Below, one piece after another: positions 28,001-33,567 of a stretch of 64,000 bases of DNA (position 1 is its first letter; each line of letters opens with the position of its first letter). The notes under the pieces are model-generated. The model was not told where the DNA came from. It did no database searches and saw only the letters and a program-made list of their open reading frames with translations. This DNA is from Doryteuthis pealeii (Eukaryota > Mollusca > Cephalopoda > Myopsida > Loliginidae), in NCBI GenBank assembly GCA_023376005.1, contig CM042157.1, positions 93,563,062 through 93,627,061 on the forward strand, written 5' to 3'. Both the position numbers and the translations under genes were made by a program.

Positions 28001-29367
28001 ATTTGGCCATGCTACACAGTAGAATAGCCCAACCTGCTATTTAAAGCACCTACAAAGACTGGATCCTCAGAAACAGATTCAATTTGTAACACAGCTGAAT
28101 ACTGGTCACTCAACATAAATTTCTACATGGTGCTGTGAACAGGATTTGAACCTGTGAGGGAATATTCCATTGGATTCAACACAAATTTTAATAAGTTCAA
28201 TATTTTACATATACATTTATTTTAAAGCAAATGTCATTTTTTAGTCTTAAAAATAAATGTTTCAATGTTATATCAGACAACTTTTAGAGTTTTCAGACTT
28301 AAAATAATGAAAGAAATCTAATATGCTTAAATTTTTTTAAAGATGCTAAACAAACTTAAATGCTAACTTCTAAATAGTTCCATACCTAACTCTATACAGG
28401 TTAATTAGCAAGACAATATAACATTATAAAAGTTACTTTCTGTAAAATGATAACATTAACCCAAAAAAATTTTTTTTTAAATAAAAAAAAGAAGCCTAAT
28501 ATAAAGATTTATGAATGCTTTTTCAAAACAACCTATTTTTCTGATTAAAAATTTAATATAGTACCCAGTAATATTTCTGTCTTAGTATTATTTTTAACAA
28601 ATATATGTAGTTGAAATGTGAATAATTTATTAGAAAGTGGAAATTTCAATTGTCTTTCAAATTTCTTTAAACATATTTAAAAGCTTAACCGTTATTGTTT
28701 GGGAACCAAGTAGACTTGGTTCCATGTATGTGCAACATATGAACACAATTGTTTTTAATAGTGGAGTACTTTCCAAAATTCTCCACATTTCATAGTATGT
28801 ACATTTTATTTTTACTAACCAACAGAAAGAGGTTACAAGAATTGATTTATATATTATTATCCTGTTACATCACCAGTTTGTGGGGTAAATTTCTAAATTT
28901 AGAACAAGAGTGAAAGTTTAAATTATACAATAAAGCAAAATGGCTAAAGGTAATTTTTTCAATTCATACTTGAGGAATTCTGATGGAAAATTTGAAGAGT
29001 TTTGGCCTGAAAACAGTTCTATTATAATGTTGAGTTTAGTTAATATTAATGTAATGACATGAAAATATTTATTTGAGGGTGAACCAAGGTAAATCTTAAT
29101 ACAATAGTAAATATGAATAAAATAAAAACATGTTTAAGTTATTATTTGCATATATAATTTGGGTGTGTCAATTTCAGCCAATTTGAACAAATTAAGTATC
29201 TGCATGTTAGTGCGTAATAATTTAATCAGTGCAGTGAGGGTTAAGTTATTATTGCTGCACTTATGGCCTAACAGATAAGTCGATCTTATGAGGCAAAGTT
29301 TATATATTAGCAGTTAATTTTTTTTTAAATTAAAATTTTAGTAACCTAAAAATATAAAGTCTAAGGT

Positions 29368-29407
<40 letters not shown>

Positions 29408-29736
29408 AACACCTGAGGAATCTTAACTATATTATGAATGACAGAATAAATAGAAAAAAGAACCAAGGTGAGTCTTAAATTTACATGAAATAGTTATCTT
29501 TACACATAGCTTATGTCATGAACACAAAAACTTTTTTTTAAATAGTCAATGTTAAAAACATTTTAATAGTATTTCTTAAAATCATTTTAAAAAGAATTTT
29601 AAGGGTGATGCATTGTTCTTTTGAATAACACCCAGAAGTGTTGTGGATTATGACACATTAAAATGCAAAGTTGAGAACCTAACTGAGCTTTTTAGAACTA
29701 AGATCATCAATAATATATACATATATACATATATAC

Positions 29737-29772
<36 letters not shown>

Positions 29773-30279
29773 AGTATATTAAGAAAAATTGAAAAAACAC
29801 AGGTTTAAATAAGTTAAGTGGTAAGTTTATTGGCCGATGCTGCAGTGTTTCGATCAATTAATTAGATCATCTTCAGGGCATTTGTTGGTATATGGAAGGT
29901 GATAAAAAATTTTTATCACAGAATAACGAGAAAAGCAAGTGATAGTCCTTGTTTATCAGTCTGTTCAAAATTTGAAGTCTGAAGAAAGGACGCTGAAAAA
30001 AGTGGACGGTTTGAAATATGACGTCAAATATTCTTTTACAGTGTGAGTATGAGAGTGTGTGATAAACAAGGACTATCATTTGCTTTTCTCATTATTCTGT
30101 GATAAAAAAATTTTATCACCTTCCATATACCAACAAATGCCCTGAAGATGATCTAATTAATAGATCGAAACACTGCAGCGTCGGCCAATAAACTTACTAC
30201 TTTACTTATTTAAACCTGTGTTTTTTCAATTTTTCTTAATATACTACATACCGTCGGATTCACTTCCTTTTCTTCACAC

Positions 30280-30338
<59 letters not shown>

Positions 30339-30703
30339 CATTGATACAGCAATTTTTGGCTTAAACTTTTTTTTTAATTTATTATTCTTTTATATAAAAG
30401 AGAAAATGAGAAAATTAACTCATTTTATCACTGTAAAAATTTTTCTTGGAATTCAAATCATGTTGTAATGTCTAATTTCTTTTTAGAAAATGTTCCACTG
30501 CAAAATGTATCATTGCTAATAATTCTAGTCATCATAATATATGTTGTCAATAAAAATATTTGATTTTATAGTTTTTCATTTAATATTACTTATTACAAAT
30601 AAATAACAAATTTTGCAAATTCTAAAAAAAAAATTGCTATGTTGCCCTCATTTTAAAGGGTCCACCAAGACAATTTTTGCCTACCCCTCTCTGAGGCTAA
30701 ATT

Positions 30704-30743
<40 letters not shown>

Positions 30744-30947
30744 TTATAGAAACTTTTAAAAAAACATACAGTTGCTCTAGTAAAGTTTCCCATAATCTTT
30801 CAGCTGATTAAAAAAATTTTAAACAACTTTTGATACATCTTAATATCATTAACATATCAATTATAGAAATACCTTTCGATCCATCAATTGCACATCTTGC
30901 CAAGGTGATGCACGACCACTGGATACAGAATGCATTTCTTCATCCAT
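1926..30947 (-). CDS. RNF111: Arkadia/RNF111-like E3 ubiquitin ligase (partial; 3' end outside window)
   Basis: Gene-level entry. Nine exons (30873-30947, 21846-21993, 16929-17006, 12742-14302, 10424-10506, 7257-7310, 4298-4791, 3219-3318, 1926-2475) join in phase with consensus AG/GT sites and give 1047 residues. Arkadia is a nuclear RING E3 ligase that binds SUMO chains and boosts TGF-beta/Nodal/BMP signalling by degrading SnoN, Ski and SMAD7. Visible support: an acidic N-terminus, a series of SUMO-interacting motifs (about residues 30-35, 85-91, 610-615 and 639-645, the last reading VVVDLTE), a very long Ser/His-rich middle, and His/Pro-rich tracts in the C-terminal half. The length already equals vertebrate RNF111 (about 990 residues) although the RING domain has not been reached. 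The RING is therefore expected below base 1. The identity rests on SIM layout and composition, so another RING/SIM ligase is possible. Confidence 0.8.
2676..3110 (+). mobile_element. Decayed non-autonomous Helitron
   Basis: It begins A|TCTTATTATTATGGAGATT and ends CTAG|T at 3107-3110, with remnants of the family's TTAAATACTT and hairpin region just upstream. It shares internal blocks (TTTACATGATATATGGTGTGG, then TTTGCATGCTGG) with the copy at 55501-56027 in inverse orientation. It lies in the RNF111 intron between exons 8 and 9. Confidence 0.65.
3219..3318 (-). CDS. RNF111: RNF111-like exon 8 (residues 832-865)
   Basis: 100 nt between a TTTTCAG acceptor and a GTAAAT donor (3213-3218). It enters in phase 0 and exits in phase 1. 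It encodes a Tyr/Pro/His-containing segment beginning QSDNIRRCIYHEMYPQSP. No known domain is recognised, but its phases match both neighbours exactly. Confidence 0.75.
3349..4203 (+). mobile_element. Non-autonomous Helitron interrupted by a SINE
   Basis: Body and 3' end match the Helitron family: AACATGCAATTG, TATATACAACAAAATA and TTTGCATATTGATATTAAAA blocks, then a GCACC...GGAGAGTGC hairpin (4176-4190) and CTAG|T (4200-4203). The 5' terminus has lost the usual TC start. A tRNA-derived SINE occupies 3905-4156. Confidence 0.75.
3905..4156 (+). mobile_element. tRNA-derived SINE (family A) with target-site duplication
   Basis: The head is tRNA-like, with a pol III A-box-like TAGCTCAGTCGGTAGAG and a B-box-like GGTTCCTGGTT. 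The body contains GTGCAGTAAAGTGGGGAGCT and CTCCTTGGTCTAGCAC. It is flanked by CATTAAAA direct repeats (3897-3904 and 4157-4164). It sits inside a Helitron. Other copies are at 11498, 27500, 33897, 49150 and 63178. Confidence 0.85.
4204..4258. repeat. Family D repeat tail relic
   Basis: AATACAAATTATCAAGCCTC followed by TCTCAAAAATTCAGAGAAAT is the conserved outer end of the family D element (full copies at 40105 and 42240). It abuts the Helitron end and stops 40 bp from the RNF111 exon 7 donor. Confidence 0.65.
4259..4281. repeat. (CAG)n microsatellite next to a splice donor
   Basis: Seven CAG units (CTG on the RNF111 sense strand) lie about 10-30 nt inside the intron after exon 7. Confidence 0.9.
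4298..4791 (-). CDS. RNF111: RNF111-like exon 7, His-rich (residues 667-831)
   Basis: 494 nt between a TATTGTAG acceptor and a consensus GTAAGTA donor (4291-4297). It enters in phase 1 and exits in phase 0. It encodes a Gln-rich start, a Ser-rich segment, then a striking His/Gln tract (about residues 745-792) with a nine-His run. Arkadia proteins have His-rich low-complexity sequence in the corresponding region. In animal Arkadia such tracts are associated with nuclear condensate or Polycomb-body localisation; applying that here is inference. Confidence 0.8.
4934..5290 (-). mobile_element. Repeat family F, Helitron-like 3' end
   Basis: It shares CTAGCAGAAGTACCCA, AACCCTAAACTC and GAGTGTTTTGAAACA blocks with 39706-40070. 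Read on the minus strand it ends with CTAG followed by T, as Helitrons do. The 5' end is unclear. Confidence 0.5.
5496..5676. repeat. Imperfect inverted repeat (about 75 bp arms)
   Basis: The left arm TTCAAACAATTTTGGTTAAA...TTTTCAAGTTT is complementary to the right arm AACTTGAAAACAAT...TTTAACCAAATTTGTTTGAA, with a short AT-rich centre. It lies in the RNF111 intron between exons 6 and 7. Confidence 0.75.
5691..6246. repeat. Inverted repeat with about 78-bp arms around TA microsatellites
   Basis: The arm 5691-5768 is nearly the exact complement of 6167-6246; both contain TACTTTGAATCTTACATAAT or its complement. Between them, 5930-6017 is a second inverted pair (TGCCTAAATACACT...AGTGTATTTAGGCA) whose centre is about 27 TA units. 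A further TA/GATA/GA microsatellite fills 6090-6168. Confidence 0.8.
6247..7256. other. RNF111 intron, no feature
   Basis: AT-rich intronic DNA with homopolymer runs. I see no gene and no recognisable repeat boundary. Confidence 0.4.
7257..7310 (-). CDS. RNF111: RNF111-like exon 6 (residues 649-667)
   Basis: A 54-nt micro-exon between a TAATATAG acceptor and a perfect GTAAGT donor (7251-7256). Both edges are phase 1. It encodes GVLQEMSVQQIVNVPRTI. It was found only because its phases bridge exons 5 and 7; its shortness keeps confidence moderate. Confidence 0.65.
7617..7811. mobile_element. Tc1/mariner-like MITE
   Basis: Imperfect terminal inverted repeats of about 28 bp: left CAGCGTGGTCCGAAAGTCTT, right ending AACTTTCCAACCACTTTG. 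The interior is about 140 bp, AT-rich and non-coding. Confidence 0.6.
7812..8861. other. RNF111 intron, TA microsatellite only
   Basis: AT-rich intron. The only clear element is a (TA)n run at about 8541-8577. No exon was found. Confidence 0.4.
8862..8993. repeat. Fold-back of family D ends (about 62-bp arms)
   Basis: The sequence TTTCTCTGAATTTTTGAGAT...CCTCATCTTTATTT is followed at once by its inverted copy. Both arms are the terminal sequence of family D (compare 16190-16250). It is therefore a hairpin made of two element ends without the middle. Confidence 0.8.
9263..9510 (+). mobile_element. Non-LTR retrotransposon ORF2 3'-end relic
   Basis: A conceptual translation with stops contains LLWKPTNGHANVGHPARTYI, then an EELPGTMNEREGWRKIV-like stretch. 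This is the C-terminal pattern found after the reverse transcriptase in many invertebrate LINEs (LWEP.HG...GRP...YID...). It is broken by stop codons and ends in a GAT microsatellite. It is not a host gene. Confidence 0.6.
9585..10259. repeat. 28-bp minisatellite fused to a family C head
   Basis: About 22 tandem units of ATAAAGGTTTTAAGATAAGA plus TTTTATCT follow a family C start (GTTGGTTGGTT...ATGGCATATCAACC, 9585-9632). Each unit contains the short palindrome AGATAAGATTTTATCT. Units vary by single bases and a few are truncated. It lies in the RNF111 intron between exons 5 and 6, ending about 165 bp before exon 5. Confidence 0.9.
10424..10506 (-). CDS. RNF111: RNF111-like exon 5 with SIM VVVDLTE (residues 621-649)
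   Basis: 83 nt between a TTTACAG acceptor and a GTAAGA donor (10418-10423). It enters in phase 2 and exits in phase 1. It encodes a Ser/Thr-rich stretch followed by VVVDLTESDD. That is a textbook SUMO-interacting motif (hydrophobic core plus acidic flank) and matches the VVDLT motif of Arkadia. It is the strongest single clue to the gene's identity. Confidence 0.85.
10770..11355 (+). mobile_element. Repeat family C, long copy
   Basis: Starts TTTGTTTTACGGCATATCAA and continues through TTTAACCCATAGATGGGACC, GTCAGAGTGGACCAGGGAGC and CACCATCAGATAGAGTTTAA to a GGCCCC-rich end and CAGCCGACAGGGCTGGGACA. Copies or pieces occur at 16480, 20705, 23895, 24990/25327, 48436 (-), 53470 (-), 53972 (-) and 57804. 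There is no coding capacity. It is probably a non-autonomous retroelement or SINE-like family of about 580 bp; its class is not established. Confidence 0.75.
11498..11735 (+). mobile_element. tRNA-derived SINE (family A)
   Basis: A degraded A box (TTTTAGCTGTAGAGCATT) and B box (GGTTCCAGGTTCAATACTGG) are followed by the family A body (GTGCAGTAAAGC, CTCCCTGGTCTAGCACTAG). Confidence 0.8.
11888..12514 (-). mobile_element. Non-autonomous Helitron, intact ends
   Basis: Read on the minus strand it begins A|TCTTATTATAATGGAGATTG. It ends with a GCGCCC...GGGTGC-type hairpin, ATATATTTG and CTAG|T. There is no target duplication and no rolling-circle transposase. Length is 627 bp. Close relatives are at 14464-15118, 55501-56027 and 59312-59924. 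Confidence 0.85.
12742..14302 (-). CDS. RNF111: RNF111-like large exon 4 (residues 101-621)
   Basis: 1561 nt, open throughout, between a CTTTTCAG acceptor and a GTAATT donor (12736-12741). It enters in phase 1 and exits in phase 2. It encodes a Ser/Asn/His-rich, probably disordered region with a His/Gln tract and ends DSDDSDIEVVKVETLIN, an acidic-flanked SUMO-interacting motif. The large Ser-rich coding exon just before the VVDLT exon resembles Arkadia gene structure. Coding confidence is very high from length alone in such AT-rich DNA. No catalytic domain is present. Confidence 0.92.
14464..15118 (-). mobile_element. Non-autonomous Helitron, intact ends
   Basis: Same ends as 11888-12514: minus-strand A|TCTTATTATAATGG... 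to a CACCCGGAGGGTG hairpin and CTAG|T. It contains an internal 28-bp tandem duplication (GATTTGAAACAGAGGGAGTA..., about 14569-14625) absent from the other copies. Confidence 0.85.
15143..15450 (+). repeat. Repeat family G
   Basis: Contains TTTTGATTTAGTGCATCC, CATATTTGCTTTGAATGA, AAAATTTATGGGTCTCAAC and GTAATTCATTTCTAAGAAAC blocks that recur at 31452-31748 (inverted) and 54860-55060. Non-coding, unclassified, possibly a DNA-transposon MITE. Confidence 0.65.
15451..15930. other. RNF111 intron, no feature
   Basis: AT-rich. A 64-codon open frame at 15457-15651 has no splice context or recognisable similarity and is treated as chance. Confidence 0.4.
15935..16250 (+). mobile_element. Repeat family D, palindromic copy
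   Basis: The two ends are inverted copies: GTTGTCCTCATCTTTATTGT... at the left and ...ACAATAAAGATGAGGACAAT at the right. The left arm carries CTTCTTCAGGTATTTCTT, and the right arm carries its complement ahead of a GGCC...GGTCGAAAC stem. It ends with the ATTCAGAGAAAT tail. Confidence 0.75.
16480..16862 (+). mobile_element. Repeat family C copy abutting an exon
   Basis: From GGTTGGTTGAGTTTTATGGC to GGGGGCCTCTCCGAC. It stops only about 66 bp from the donor side of RNF111 exon 3. Confidence 0.75.
16929..17006 (-). CDS. RNF111: RNF111-like exon 3 (residues 75-101)
   Basis: 78 nt between a CATTCAG acceptor and a GTAAGC donor (16923-16928), phase 1 on both sides. It encodes GSDMWHPPEEDIDVVSVENG and a short Gly/Ser stretch. 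DIDVVSV (residues 85-91) with its acidic flank is a candidate SUMO-interacting motif. Confidence 0.8.
17190..17224. repeat. Short perfect hairpin
   Basis: ACTGTTACTTAACC and its exact complement are separated by about 6 nt. It lies in the RNF111 intron between exons 2 and 3. Function unknown. Confidence 0.7.
17399..17690 (+). mobile_element. Retroelement fragment carrying a hammerhead ribozyme
   Basis: A block with better base balance than its surroundings, running from the GGTCGAGCACTTTAAATAGG region through CTCTGGCCATACGGGTATGA to the ribozyme at 17623-17664 and a TA microsatellite. Penelope-like elements and retrozymes carry type I hammerheads in their terminal repeats, so I read this as a Penelope-like or retrozyme terminal-repeat relic. 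No ORF of such an element is visible nearby. Left boundary uncertain. Confidence 0.55.
17623..17664 (+). ncRNA. Type I hammerhead self-cleaving ribozyme
   Basis: All conserved parts are present in order. Stem I 5' strand CCACA is at 17623-17627 and the core CTGATGA at 17628-17634. Stem II is GAAG (17635-17638) with a five-base loop and CTTC (17644-17647). GAAA lies at 17648-17651. Stem III is minimal: A17651 pairs with T17658 and C17652 with G17657, closing the loop ACGT. The cleavage triplet GTC ends at 17659, and the stem I 3' strand TGTGG is at 17660-17664. All stem pairs are Watson-Crick. A two-pair stem III is typical of hammerheads in Penelope-like elements, which are thought to act in tandem. 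It is on the strand opposite to RNF111 transcription. Activity is inferred, not shown. Confidence 0.85.
17815..17990 (+). repeat. Family D fragment
   Basis: Shares ACTTGCACCTGGTCATGGTT, GTTCCATGAAAGGTCCCGAG and TTGAAGAAGGCCAGAGAGCA with full family D copies. The terminal GATGAGGACAATAG end is missing. Confidence 0.65.
17991..18600. other. RNF111 intron, no feature
   Basis: AT-rich intronic DNA. No exon or repeat boundary recognised. Confidence 0.4.
18601..19122. repeat. 37-bp minisatellite fused to a family C head, then poly(A)
   Basis: A family C start (GGTTAGTTGGTTGTTTTATG, 18601) runs into about ten units of CCAAAATCTTTTTTATCAAA plus TTATTGGGTTTTTTTTAA (18676-19075). A 30+ bp poly(A) ends at 19122. 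Units differ in T-run length. Confidence 0.9.
19184..19930. repeat. Intronic segmental repeat, two related blocks
   Basis: GAGCACTATAT...GAAGATAG, ATGTCT(T)AACAT(T/C)AGGG and TTGTCAAACTTTC(A/G)ATTTTGGAAAA occur at about 19249-19356 and 19805-19915. TTTCCAAATATGTAATTTGTATGTG also recurs at 19190 and 19494. A relative of 19375-19510 lies inverted at 58500-58640. Confidence 0.65.
19931..20704. other. RNF111 intron, no feature
   Basis: AT-rich intronic DNA without recognisable genes or repeat ends. Confidence 0.4.
20705..20980 (+). repeat. Degraded family C copy
   Basis: Begins TTTTAATGGCATGTCAACCC and ends CTTTTCTATTTAACCCAAAT before the family's GC-rich part is lost. Confidence 0.55.
21067..21533. 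mobile_element. Fold-back element with about 140-bp inverted arms
   Basis: The left arm starts ATGCTGTGGTCCCAGCCTCC and the right arm ends GGAGGCCAGGACGACAGCAT. They match with scattered substitutions through ATTTTTATTGACAAATTA-like and GCGATAAGAAAGC stretches. The centre is AT-rich. It is non-coding and of unknown class, and it ends about 310 bp from RNF111 exon 2. Confidence 0.75.
21846..21993 (-). CDS. RNF111: RNF111-like exon 2 (residues 26-75)
   Basis: 148 nt between a CTCTCAG acceptor and a GTAAGT donor (21840-21845). It enters in phase 0 and exits in phase 1. It encodes DDDDEIIVDDAENLDVLPQG and a following segment ending AELNAQAEAVVEQTLG. The acid-flanked EIIVDD is a possible SUMO-interacting motif. 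Confidence 0.8.
22290..22437. repeat. 71-bp tandem duplication
   Basis: ATCAAAACACACATTCTTAT...GCCCCTGGTAAGATGAT occurs twice in succession (about 22296 and 22367) with few differences. Confidence 0.8.
22522..22605. repeat. Interspersed repeat fragment (GGGCTGTGGAGT type)
   Basis: ACAGGGCTGTGGAGTTTGAA ... AGACAGACTCCAGTTG resembles 26925-26985 (GGGTTGTGGAGTCGGAGG). It is a short decayed element with GAGTC/GACTC-rich ends. Confidence 0.5.
22618..22910 (-). mobile_element. tRNA-derived SINE (family B)
   Basis: Read on the minus strand: tRNA-like head (TGTAATGTTTTGAGTTG..., GAGTTCAAATCCTGGACAAAG B box), then GCATTTCACATAGCGCTAAT, CTCCCTCCAGC, CAGTCTAGGAGAA and the TCCTGCTCATGTGGAGAGG tail. The best full copy is at 33568-33860. 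Confidence 0.8.
23046..23602. mobile_element. Inverted duplication of a mariner transposase 3' end
   Basis: The arm 23046-23289 is the near complement of about 23330-23577. The right half (+ strand) reads as the C-terminal end of a mariner-type transposase (FSDEEVKSSVKKWLKEQ, then an IERNGDYMEK-like end) with one in-frame stop. It ends at a CTCACCCTCGTA terminal repeat next to TA. The left half is the same sequence reversed. It would fold into a hairpin of about 240 bp per arm. Confidence 0.8.
23895..24225 (+). repeat. Degraded family C copy
   Basis: TTTAATGGTATATCAAAATT at the left, CTATTTAACCCATAACTAGG in the middle, and a late GATCAAACTCTGATCCACCC part. Strongly diverged. Confidence 0.5.
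24226..24985. other. RNF111 intron 1, nothing recognised
   Basis: AT-rich. 24240-24360 contains two TTGGACAATAA/GTGGACAATAA stretches about 100 bp apart that could be a small unclassified repeat. Confidence 0.35.
24988..25750 (+). mobile_element. Family C copy split by an AT repeat and a hairpin
   Basis: The head (GGTTGGTTAGTTTAATGGTA, 24991-25045) and the GC-rich 3' part (from GACCCTCAGCCACTGCCTTC, 25330, to CCAGTTGACAGGGCGCTGAA, 25745) are separated by a TA microsatellite and the fold-back at 25132-25264. The 3' part holds a tandem pair of GTAGAGGTGCAATTGGCATA-type blocks (25490 and 25695). Confidence 0.65.
25132..25264. repeat. Near-perfect hairpin, about 65-bp arms
   Basis: TTATTATATATTAATGATAG...AAACAAAAAGATGTTTA is followed after 4 nt by its inverted copy. 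Only two or three mismatches were seen. Confidence 0.85.
25775..26130 (+). mobile_element. Repeat family D, palindromic copy
   Basis: Starts ATTATCTGTGTTATTCAGAC...TCCCCATCTTCATTGTTATT and ends with the complement (AACAATAAAGATGGGGACAA, ATAGTCCGAATAACGCAGAT). The right arm carries CTGAAGA, a GGCCG...CGGCC stem and GAAAC (26038-26074). The central part is a series of GTTCCCGAGTTC/GTTCCAGAGTTCGAAAAG units. Confidence 0.75.
26148..26860 (+). mobile_element. Broken LTR-retrotransposon (Gypsy-type) gag-protease fragment
   Basis: Several frames show retrotransposon gag features: a capsid-like stretch (about 26215-26440), a zinc-knuckle-like CLVCG...SKC...C region (about 26610-26700), and a LIDTGSS protease active-site motif (about 26815-26835). 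Frameshifts and stops break it throughout. No LTRs, reverse transcriptase or envelope are seen. It is an old, inactive copy. Confidence 0.65.
26925..27000. repeat. GGGTTGTGGAGTCGG-type repeat fragment
   Basis: Resembles 22522-22605; decayed copy. Confidence 0.45.
27035..27150 (-). repeat. Family D fragment
   Basis: TTGGATTATTCGGACCATCA...CATCTTTATTGTTATCTACA, then GTTTCAACCAATGTGCCCTC and TTCTTCAGGTGTTTCTTGTT, which is the left arm of family D only. Confidence 0.65.
27500..27742 (+). mobile_element. tRNA-derived SINE (family A)
   Basis: B-box-like GCTCCTGGTTCAATAATGG, then GAGTAGCACAG, GCAGTAAAGTGAGGAGCTGA and ATCTCCTTGGTCTAGCACTA. The head is degraded. Confidence 0.75.
27743..29771. other. 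RNF111 intron 1, nothing recognised
   Basis: About 2 kb of AT-rich intronic DNA with poly(A) at 27860-27878, a (TA)n run at 29371-29402 and a TA/TG run at 29713-29773. I see no exon, RNA gene or clear transposon boundary. Confidence 0.4.
29772..30247. mobile_element. Large fold-back element with CTGAAGA...GAAAC motif in each arm
   Basis: The left arm (GTATATTAAGAAAAATTGAA... to about 29960) is the inverted copy of the right arm (about 30060-30247). Both arms contain AAATGCCCTGAAGATGATC, a GATC-type stem, GAAACACTGCAGC and GGCCAATAAAC (right arm 30136-30193). The unpaired centre is about 100 bp. A CA/TA microsatellite follows (30284-30338). Class unknown; the layout resembles a terminal repeat in inverse duplication. 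Confidence 0.75.
30339..30872. other. RNF111 intron 1, TA microsatellite only
   Basis: AT-rich with a (TA)n run at 30711-30741. No exon or other element. Confidence 0.4.
30873..30947 (-). CDS. RNF111: RNF111-like first coding exon (residues 1-25)
   Basis: The exon spans 30873-30953, with 6 nt of 5' UTR after a TATTTTTAG acceptor, then ATG at 30947-30945, ending at a GTATTT donor in phase 0. It encodes MDEEMHSVSSGRASPWQDVQ and five more residues, joining in phase to exon 2. The acceptor implies an upstream non-coding exon. No upstream in-frame start is available inside the exon, so this ATG is the natural start. Confidence 0.75.
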
Positions 30948-30953
30948 AATGAT

Positions 30954-31451
30954 CTAAAAATATAGATTAAATGTAATGATTTGGCAAAATAGAACAATAC
31001 TCCATTGAACAACTATCATCTATTTCTTTTAGACATAATGTACATATGTGCACTTGCTTAAAGAAAGAATCTTTTTTATCTGTATAAAAACAAATTTTGA
31101 TTTTGCTTTTTAACACGATTTTTTTTTCCAGCTAAAATTCAAAGTCTTCAAAAGTGCAGACATTTTAGCAAAAACAAGTGATAAAGTACTATGATAGACC
31201 TGGAGATATTAGAGTTATTCTAAGTCATAGAATCTCACTTAGGGAAAAATATCTACCTAAATCTACTATATAAATAGTAATTTCAGTCCGTGTATAATCA
31301 GTTGGTGCCTACACCAGTGATCCAATCATGATGAAAGTGTACACATGTTAAGCTAAAATTTCAATAACAGGACTGGGTAATTGGATTTCAATAAAAATCA
31401 ATAATCAGAGATGCTGATAGGTACACGTCCTGCATCCCTGACACACAAAAA
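30954..31451. other. RNF111 5' intron, no feature
   Basis: AT-rich DNA upstream of the first coding exon. Nothing recognised. Confidence 0.4.
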
Positions 31452-31748
31452 TCTAAAAGGACGCATTTAGATCATATCCATGCCTCCCAGTGTCTTTCTT
31501 TTTTTCTTCCCTCACTATTTCAAGCTCACTGTAAATACATTTCAATAGTTTCTTAGAAATGAATTACACAGAATATGTTACAAGGTAGGAGTTAGACGAC
31601 TTTAATTTGTTTCCCCAGATCATAAATAAAAACCCTACAATCTATTAAGAAACTTTAGCTGGGACCCATAAATTTTCCCAGGGACTCATTCAAAGCAAAT
31701 ATGTGCATCCCAGGATGCACTAAAATAAAAAGCTATCAGCATCACTGA
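31452..31748 (-). repeat. Repeat family G
   Basis: Inverted relative to 15143-15450: CCCAGTGTCTTTCTTTTTTT, GAAATGAATTACACAG, GACCCATAAATTTTCCCAGG and GCATCACTGAATAA blocks. Confidence 0.65.
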
Positions 31749-33567
31749 ATAATGGAACCCCATTACAATAAAGAAGGAAAGAGAAGATATTTCAGAAAGA
31801 GAGAGGAGATACTACTACTGTTAACCCCCCTCCCACTACTCCCCTTCCTCCTAAATTTCAGTATATATATATTTTTTTTTTTTTTTTTTTTTTCTTGAGC
31901 ACTAAGGCAGTAAGTTTGCTATTCTTATACATAAGTTTGCTACTCTTCAAGCTCAAACTTCCTGGGCTTATTCACTCTGGATGAAGAAAGGTGGATGGAA
32001 GAAGGATTTAGGACTTAAACAGTGATTGATAATTCCACACAAAAAAAAGGATCTGCCATAAACACACTTAGCAAAGGCTGCAACTGAAAATCCAGTATGG
32101 GCATCAAGGTTTGCTAGCTTTTTCAGGCACACACTAGAAACTGTGAATAACCCGGGTATTACCAGGTACCTCAGCGAGTACATTTACAATTTAATCTTAA
32201 ATCTTACTCATCAAAAAACTTATCATTTTACTTAAATAATCAATCTGTTTGTACATACATTTACTGATGTAATTGCTGAATACCATTGAGTAAATGCAAG
32301 TAAATCAATGTCTATTTAGCCTGCTCACTTATCTACTTGTATGTATGTGTTATCACTAATATAATGATTTAAAAGAAATACATTACAATTTTAAATTAGG
32401 ACATAAGGGTGGCACATTGTCACCTGAATGAATATCTGTAGTGTAATCAGCAAATGAATGGTTACCGTATGGTCAGCAGTAGACTGCTATGTTGGTGATG
32501 GCTATTTGTTGGCCGGGGAGGGGGAGGAATACAAAAACACAACTCTACTTTTTAGTGTTAAGACCATTCATTGTTTTATTCTATCTGTTCAGTTGCTGAA
32601 GCTGTGGAAATAAAAAGATATGGACAATGGACACCAAGTGGTGTTTCATCATTCTGCATTCACACCCCAGCTATGAAAAAAGAAACCGAGACTAAATCCC
32701 AAGATCCCACGATATATATATATACTATCGTTCAAAGAATATGCCACCCACAATTTCCATCTAAGGTAGATGACCCTTTTAAATTGTGACCTCTGAAAGC
32801 TGCTGCTGCTGCTGCATTCACTCTGCAAGATCAGTCATGGAGTACTAGATCACCATTAGTGCAGTTTTCTGTGATTGCATTCACTGTGGGTTGGTTGAGC
32901 GAGCTCCAACCCACAAATTCACCTGTGGTGAATTCATGTAAGGAATAACAAGGGAATAGCAAATTTACAAGCGGTTCCCAAACCCCCATGTCAGGGGAAG
33001 AAGATACCCTTGTTTGCCACAGATTTTCCACAGACGCAGTGACAAGTACACCAAAAGCTGTTGATTCCTGACAAGGATGGAAATGCCCTTTGGATGATGA
33101 TAAAGACACCCTTTGGATTTTCACCAGAACCCCTTTGGCAGAGTTGTGGCTCTATTTTTACTGGATGCCAGACCTGCCTTGGGTGACCCTACCAAGAACT
33201 TAAGTTCCTGACAGCATGGCTCTGACACTACCAAGTTTACAAACCCCTACTGCAATGAGGAATAGTTAGACTTTAGAACTAATGTGCTAGATGGCCATTG
33301 AGCAAAGAGCTTTCTCCACCTTTTACAGATCTTGTTTTTCATTCTGTAGGGTGTTTAGCCACCCTCCTCACCAGATAAAATCTGTGGGTGTTACCAGTTT
33401 AGTCACTGATGATCCGACTATAGGATTCAGAGAACACATCATCTCAACTCCAACCTCAGACAGTTTGAAATTGTGACCTCTGCAAGATCGGTCACTAACG
33501 CAATGGAAGAAACATAGAAATGTCAACTAGCACCCTGATTACAATTTACTTATACTGCTACATAAGG
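31749..33567. other. Non-coding 5' region, unclassified repeat candidate
   Basis: AT-rich apart from 32560-33480, which is more GC-balanced. That part repeats AAATTGTGACCTCTG...GCAAGATC(A/G)GTCA at 32783-32838 and 33468-33497, suggesting a decayed repeat of about 700 bp. A CTG run lies at 32800-32816. Open frames here are short and lack splice context. Confidence 0.4.
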
